From Nitrospira defluvii (GTDB taxonomy: Bacteria; Nitrospirota; Nitrospiria; Nitrospirales; Nitrospiraceae), in contig JACQHN010000241.1 in assembly GCA_016199015.1 (NCBI GenBank), forward strand, positions 1-5,640: a stretch of 5,640 nt of DNA, written 5' to 3'. This document shows, piece after piece, positions 5,305-5,640 of this stretch (positions within the stretch are counted from its first letter, which is position 1; the number at the start of each line of letters is the position of its first letter). The notes under the pieces were generated by a model. It was not told where the DNA came from. It ran no database searches and was given only the letters and a program-made list of their open reading frames with translations. The position numbers were made by a program, and so were the translations under genes.

Positions 5305-5517
5305 TTACATTCCTGCAGGCTTGCGCTCTCGCTCTTCCTGCTTGAGCTTGTCGAAGGCGCGATCCGCGTTGCCTTTCACCTGCTCCGATGAAGGCTGAGC
5401 CATCGGTTTTGGCTTTTCGCTCGCGCAACCCACGACCAGCACCGCGGCGACGATCATGCCACAGACAACCCCGACAAGCCGCACCCCTGCGCCTACCCTG
5501 CCATTCTTGTCACCCAT
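5305..5517 (-). CDS. Small lipoprotein of unknown function (70 residues)
   Basis: The product starts MGDKNGR, has a hydrophobic core (about 13-30) and a lipobox LVVGC with C31 as the lipidated cysteine, so it is a signal-peptidase-II substrate anchored in the membrane facing the periplasm. The mature part is only 40 residues: a proline/serine-rich linker (35-44) and a charged helix-like tail (KQEERERK). A serine at +3 (CAS) is compatible with outer-membrane sorting. The frame extends 11 codons upstream, but the ATG at 5517 has AAGGAGG six bases before it and gives the proper signal peptide, so it is preferred. It converges with the transporter gene, 34 bases apart, with no obvious terminator hairpin between. 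No specific function can be assigned. Confidence 0.82.
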   Translation of the reverse strand: MGDKNGRVGAGVRLVGVVCGMIVAAVLVVGCASEKPKPMAQPSSEQVKGNADRAFDKLKQEERERKPAGM

Positions 5518-5568
5518 GCCGTTCCTCCTTTCGATGAATCCACCTCCCACAGGCCTTACCGACGTTGC

Positions 5569-5597
5569 ATTATGGGACAGTCCTCAGCGGCTCTCAA
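5569..5597 (-). promoter_or_regulatory. Sigma70-type promoter of the small lipoprotein gene
   Basis: TTGAGA (5597-5592) and CATAAT (5574-5569) each match five of six consensus bases at the ideal 17-base spacing. Transcription from about 5562 would give a leader of roughly 45 bases ending in the strong AAGGAGG site (5530-5524). This is the best-formed promoter in the window. Confidence 0.6.
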
Positions 5598-5640
5598 CAT
5601 GAAAACGCGCCCGCAGGGGACGCCGGCCTTCCTCCTCACC

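Noticed and set aside
5584..5640. Possible gene ends or starts at the right edge (minus frame ending TGA at 5584; plus ATG at 5599 reading MKTRPQGTPAFLLT)
   Set aside because: Fewer than 20 codons are visible, with no ribosome site for the plus start, and two minus frames are equally open, so neither can be supported.

Overview
The window is a compact, moderately GC-rich bacterial chromosome segment with short intergenic gaps. No RNA genes, CRISPR arrays, insertion sequences or phage genes are visible. A squalene/phytoene-synthase-type enzyme, a small exported cupredoxin, HtpX, a glutathione-peroxidase-family enzyme and several exported orphans together suggest a Gram-negative aerobe or microaerobe with isoprenoid metabolism. 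My best guess is Nitrospirota (Nitrospira-like). That is inference from protein style, with no marker gene to confirm it.

Layout, left to right. (1) On the minus strand, an exported type-1-copper cupredoxin (336-782) is followed by the N-terminal part of a squalene/phytoene synthase that runs off the left edge. The synthase is in the same frame as the cupredoxin, starts right after its stop and has no ordinary start codon. (2) A 288-base divergent gap (783-1070) holds candidate promoters for both directions. (3) On the plus strand, htpX (membrane zinc protease) and a glutathione-peroxidase-family gene form a two-gene operon that looks like a membrane and oxidative stress unit. The peroxidase has two well-placed starts, one giving an exported form and one a cytosolic form. 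(4) On the minus strand lie a 91-residue protein of unknown function (2631-2906) and a 231-residue exported protein of unknown function (2996-3691). (5) On the plus strand, a major facilitator superfamily (MFS) transporter gene (about 3861-5270) is interrupted by one in-frame TGA at 4170-4172. (6) On the minus strand, a small lipoprotein (5305-5517) has a clear promoter and ribosome binding site.

The most interesting signals are regulatory or translational. The cupredoxin and the 231-residue exported protein share a 12-base promoter element (GCCGGTTGACCC), and in both the predicted transcription start falls on the A of the ATG, which suggests leaderless mRNAs. The second of these promoters also has a perfect 12-base direct repeat abutting its -35 box. 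The other notable points are the dual start of the peroxidase, the missing start codon of the synthase, and the single stop in an otherwise intact transporter frame. I see no convincing new defence or mobile system here.
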